Below, piece by piece: positions 62,049-64,000 of a stretch of 64,000 bases of DNA; the first letter of the stretch is position 1, and each line of letters begins with the position of its first letter. The DNA comes from Paralithodes platypus (taxonomy: Eukaryota; Arthropoda; Malacostraca; Decapoda; Lithodidae), in contig CM064502.1 of assembly GCA_032716605.1 (NCBI GenBank), forward strand, positions 38,812,895 to 38,876,894, written 5' to 3'. The position numbers were made by a program, and so were the translations under genes. Under the pieces are notes generated by a model. It had not been told where the DNA came from, did no database searches, and was given only the letters and a program-made list of their open reading frames with translations.

Positions 62049-64000
62049 TAAGAGAAGATGAAGGATTAATTTGTATGTTGTTAAAGAGTTGGTCGTAGTT
62101 TTCCTGGAAGGGGGCGACGAGTAGACAGATAAGGAATTGAGTTTTGGAAGCAATGAAAATAACAAGGTTTTCTCTGCCCCAATTATAGATAGTAGAGAGA
62201 TCAGAAGATAGGTGTTTTATGGCGTCCTTACATGAGTTTTGGAGTTCCTGCTGTAAATAATTTTGTGGAAGGCTAGTTGAATATTGTAATGTAGAGTCGT
62301 CAGCATATGAGTGAATGGGGCTGGAGGTGCAATTAAGAAGGTCGTTAATGAATAATAGGAAGATAATTGGAGATAGGACAGAACCTTGAGGAACACCAGA
62401 GTCGATAGGTTGAGGAAGTGAACAGTGGCCATCCACAACCGCAGCTATGGAACGGCCGGAAAGAACTTAGAGACAAAGGCACATATAGAGGGATAGACAC
62501 CGTAGGAGGGTAGTTTGGAAATATGGGATTTGTGCCAGACTCTATCGAAGGCCTTCGATATATCTAGCCCAACAGAAAAAGTCTCACCGAAGTCCCAAAT
62601 GGAAGATGACCAAGAGTTAGTAAGATTAGAAAGAAGAACACCAGTAGAGCCGCCCTTAAAGAAGTCATACCGGCGGTCTGAGAGTACCATAGGTTGTTGG
62701 AAGAGAAATGCTTAAGAAATTCTGAGGCAATAATAGTTTAAAACTTTAGAGATGCAAGAAATGAGAGCAATTGGATGACAGTTGGAGGGTTGAGAGCGGT
62801 CACCCTTCTTTGGGATAGGTTGAATAAGAGCAAACTTCCAGCAAGAAGGGAAGATGTTAGAGGAGAGACAGAGACGGAAGAGTTTGCCTAGGCAGAGAGT
62901 CAGCACGGAAGCACAGTTTTTTAGTACAATCGGAGGAACACCGTCCAGTCTGTATGCCTTCTTAGTATTAAGCACAGAGAGGGTGGAAAGTACATCCTTG
63001 GAAGAGATGATGATGTTAGGCATAATTAGGCATAATTGGGAGAGGGAGGAATGGCACCGGAATCATCCAAAGTGGAGTTTTTAGCGAAAGTGTTAGCGAA
63101 GAGTTTAGCTTTCTCAGAGGAAGAAGTGATGGTGGTGCCATCAAAGTGGAAAAGAGGAGGGAAAGACGAAGAAGAAAAAATTGTTGGAGAGGTTTTTGGC
63201 GAGATACTAAAAGGCTTGGGAAGAGTTAGAGTTGGATAGTACAGTGCATATATTATAAATGAAAGAATGTTTGGCGAGTCGAAGATCAGATTTTGCTTGA
63301 TTCCTGGCAGAAACATAGGAAGTATGAGATTCTTGAGTTTGAAGGCAACGGTGCCGTTTGAATGCTTCCTCCTTATTACAGACAGCCGTAGAACAAGCGT
63401 GAGTAAACCAAGATTTATTTGCATTAAACTGAGAGAAAGAAAATGGAATGTATGCTTCCATGCCCGAGAGGATTACCTCGGTAATGCATTCATCACTCTC
63501 TGAGGGTCACCGGCCACGGAAGCAGAAGTCATTCCATGGCAAATCAAAGAAGTACTGCCGAAGAGACTCCAAGTCGGCAGCGCCAAAGCTTCGCTGGGAG
63601 GTTCAGATGGCCGTACCGGAGAGATAGGACAAGTGACAACAGAGATAAGTTTATGGTCGGAGGAGCCCAAAGGAGAGAAAAGATTTACAGTATAAGCAGA
63701 AGGGTTAGAGGTTAGAAATAAGTCAAGAATGTTGGGCCAATCTCCGAAGCGATCCGCGATACGGGTGTTGCGTACATAGACGCAAAATCCACCTTTGGCT
63801 TGAAACTGATGATAGAGATAGTAGGAGGATACAGAGAAAGGTTTGCTGTCAGTAGTCCCAGACTACTGTGTCTCGGTGAGAAAGAGAAGATCAGGGACGG
63901 CAGAGGAGAGGTGGTGTTCCACAGAGTGGAAGTTAGTGGAAAGGCCACGAATTTTGCAGGAATTAATAGTAAGAGTAGAAGGTAGTGGTCCAGAGCATTT
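62049..64000 (-). pseudogene. Jockey-like LINE C, endonuclease end, linker and RT N-terminal half
   Basis: On the minus strand from the window edge: endonuclease C-terminus ([18 protein letters not shown] at 63660-63610), linker (63461-63026, ending STLDDSGAIPPSP), RT beginning (63023-62712: GVPPIVLKNCASVL, SNCHPIALISCISK), then GLDISKAFDRVWH (62690-62445) and [11 protein letters not shown] with SYADDSTL (62436-61966). Frameshifts and stops break it into at least five pieces. It runs off the window at 64000, so the 5' end is unknown. It is the longest of the three copies of this family. Confidence 0.88.

Overview
The window looks like heterochromatin-like or intergenic DNA of a eukaryote, most likely a decapod crustacean. 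The reasons are dense (TA)n, (CA)n and (CT)n microsatellites, tRNA-derived SINE fragments, and a jockey-like LINE family of the type common in crab, shrimp and crayfish assemblies. The species assignment is inference. I see no convincing single-copy host gene in the 64 kb. Almost everything recognisable is a mobile element, a satellite, or one element inside another.

Layout, left to right. (1) 1-7030: an old LTR is split by a piggyBac-type DNA transposon (about 710-6344, minus strand) whose transposase is one uninterrupted ORF and whose ends abut TTAA. (2) About 7960-19232: a tandem array of roughly 1.1-1.6 kb units. Each unit carries a 33/35-bp minisatellite between inverted arms. The array is interrupted by a full-length CR1/L2-like LINE (8294-13186). 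(3) 19233-21240: no recognised gene. (4) 21241-32595: a jockey-like LINE is split by a 9.5-kb LTR retrotransposon (21387-30859; TG...CA LTRs about 98-99% alike, TSD GGCT) and by a TTAA-flanked MITE. The LTR element has integrase upstream of RNase H (Gmr1-like order) and is itself interrupted by a 5'-truncated copy of the same CR1-like LINE. A mariner-like MITE sits in the TA tail of the jockey-like LINE. (5) 34872-45555: a Penelope-like element with inverted terminal repeats and a GIY-YIG domain. It holds two TTAA MITEs and a complete I-clade LINE (36466-42341, TSD ATAGTGATCATG), which in turn holds a hairpin/poly-A insertion. (6) 46550-48625: a second jockey-like LINE interrupted by a 340-bp palindromic SINE dimer. 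(7) 49400-53430: a decayed conventional Ty3/Gypsy element on the minus strand with a third TTAA MITE. (8) 53470-64000: several more LINE fragments, a third CR1-like copy, another SINE palindrome, and a Harbinger-like MITE (60689-62048) inside a third jockey-like LINE.

Insertion order can be read from the nesting. The jockey-like LINEs, the Penelope element, the satellite array and the old LTR are oldest. The LTR retrotransposon, I-clade LINE and CR1-like LINE came next, and the TTAA MITEs and SINE dimers are among the latest. The only elements whose coding capacity still looks nearly intact are the piggyBac transposase and the CR1-like LINE at 8294-13186, which has one frameshift in ORF2. All boundaries and identities were read by eye, with no alignment or database search.
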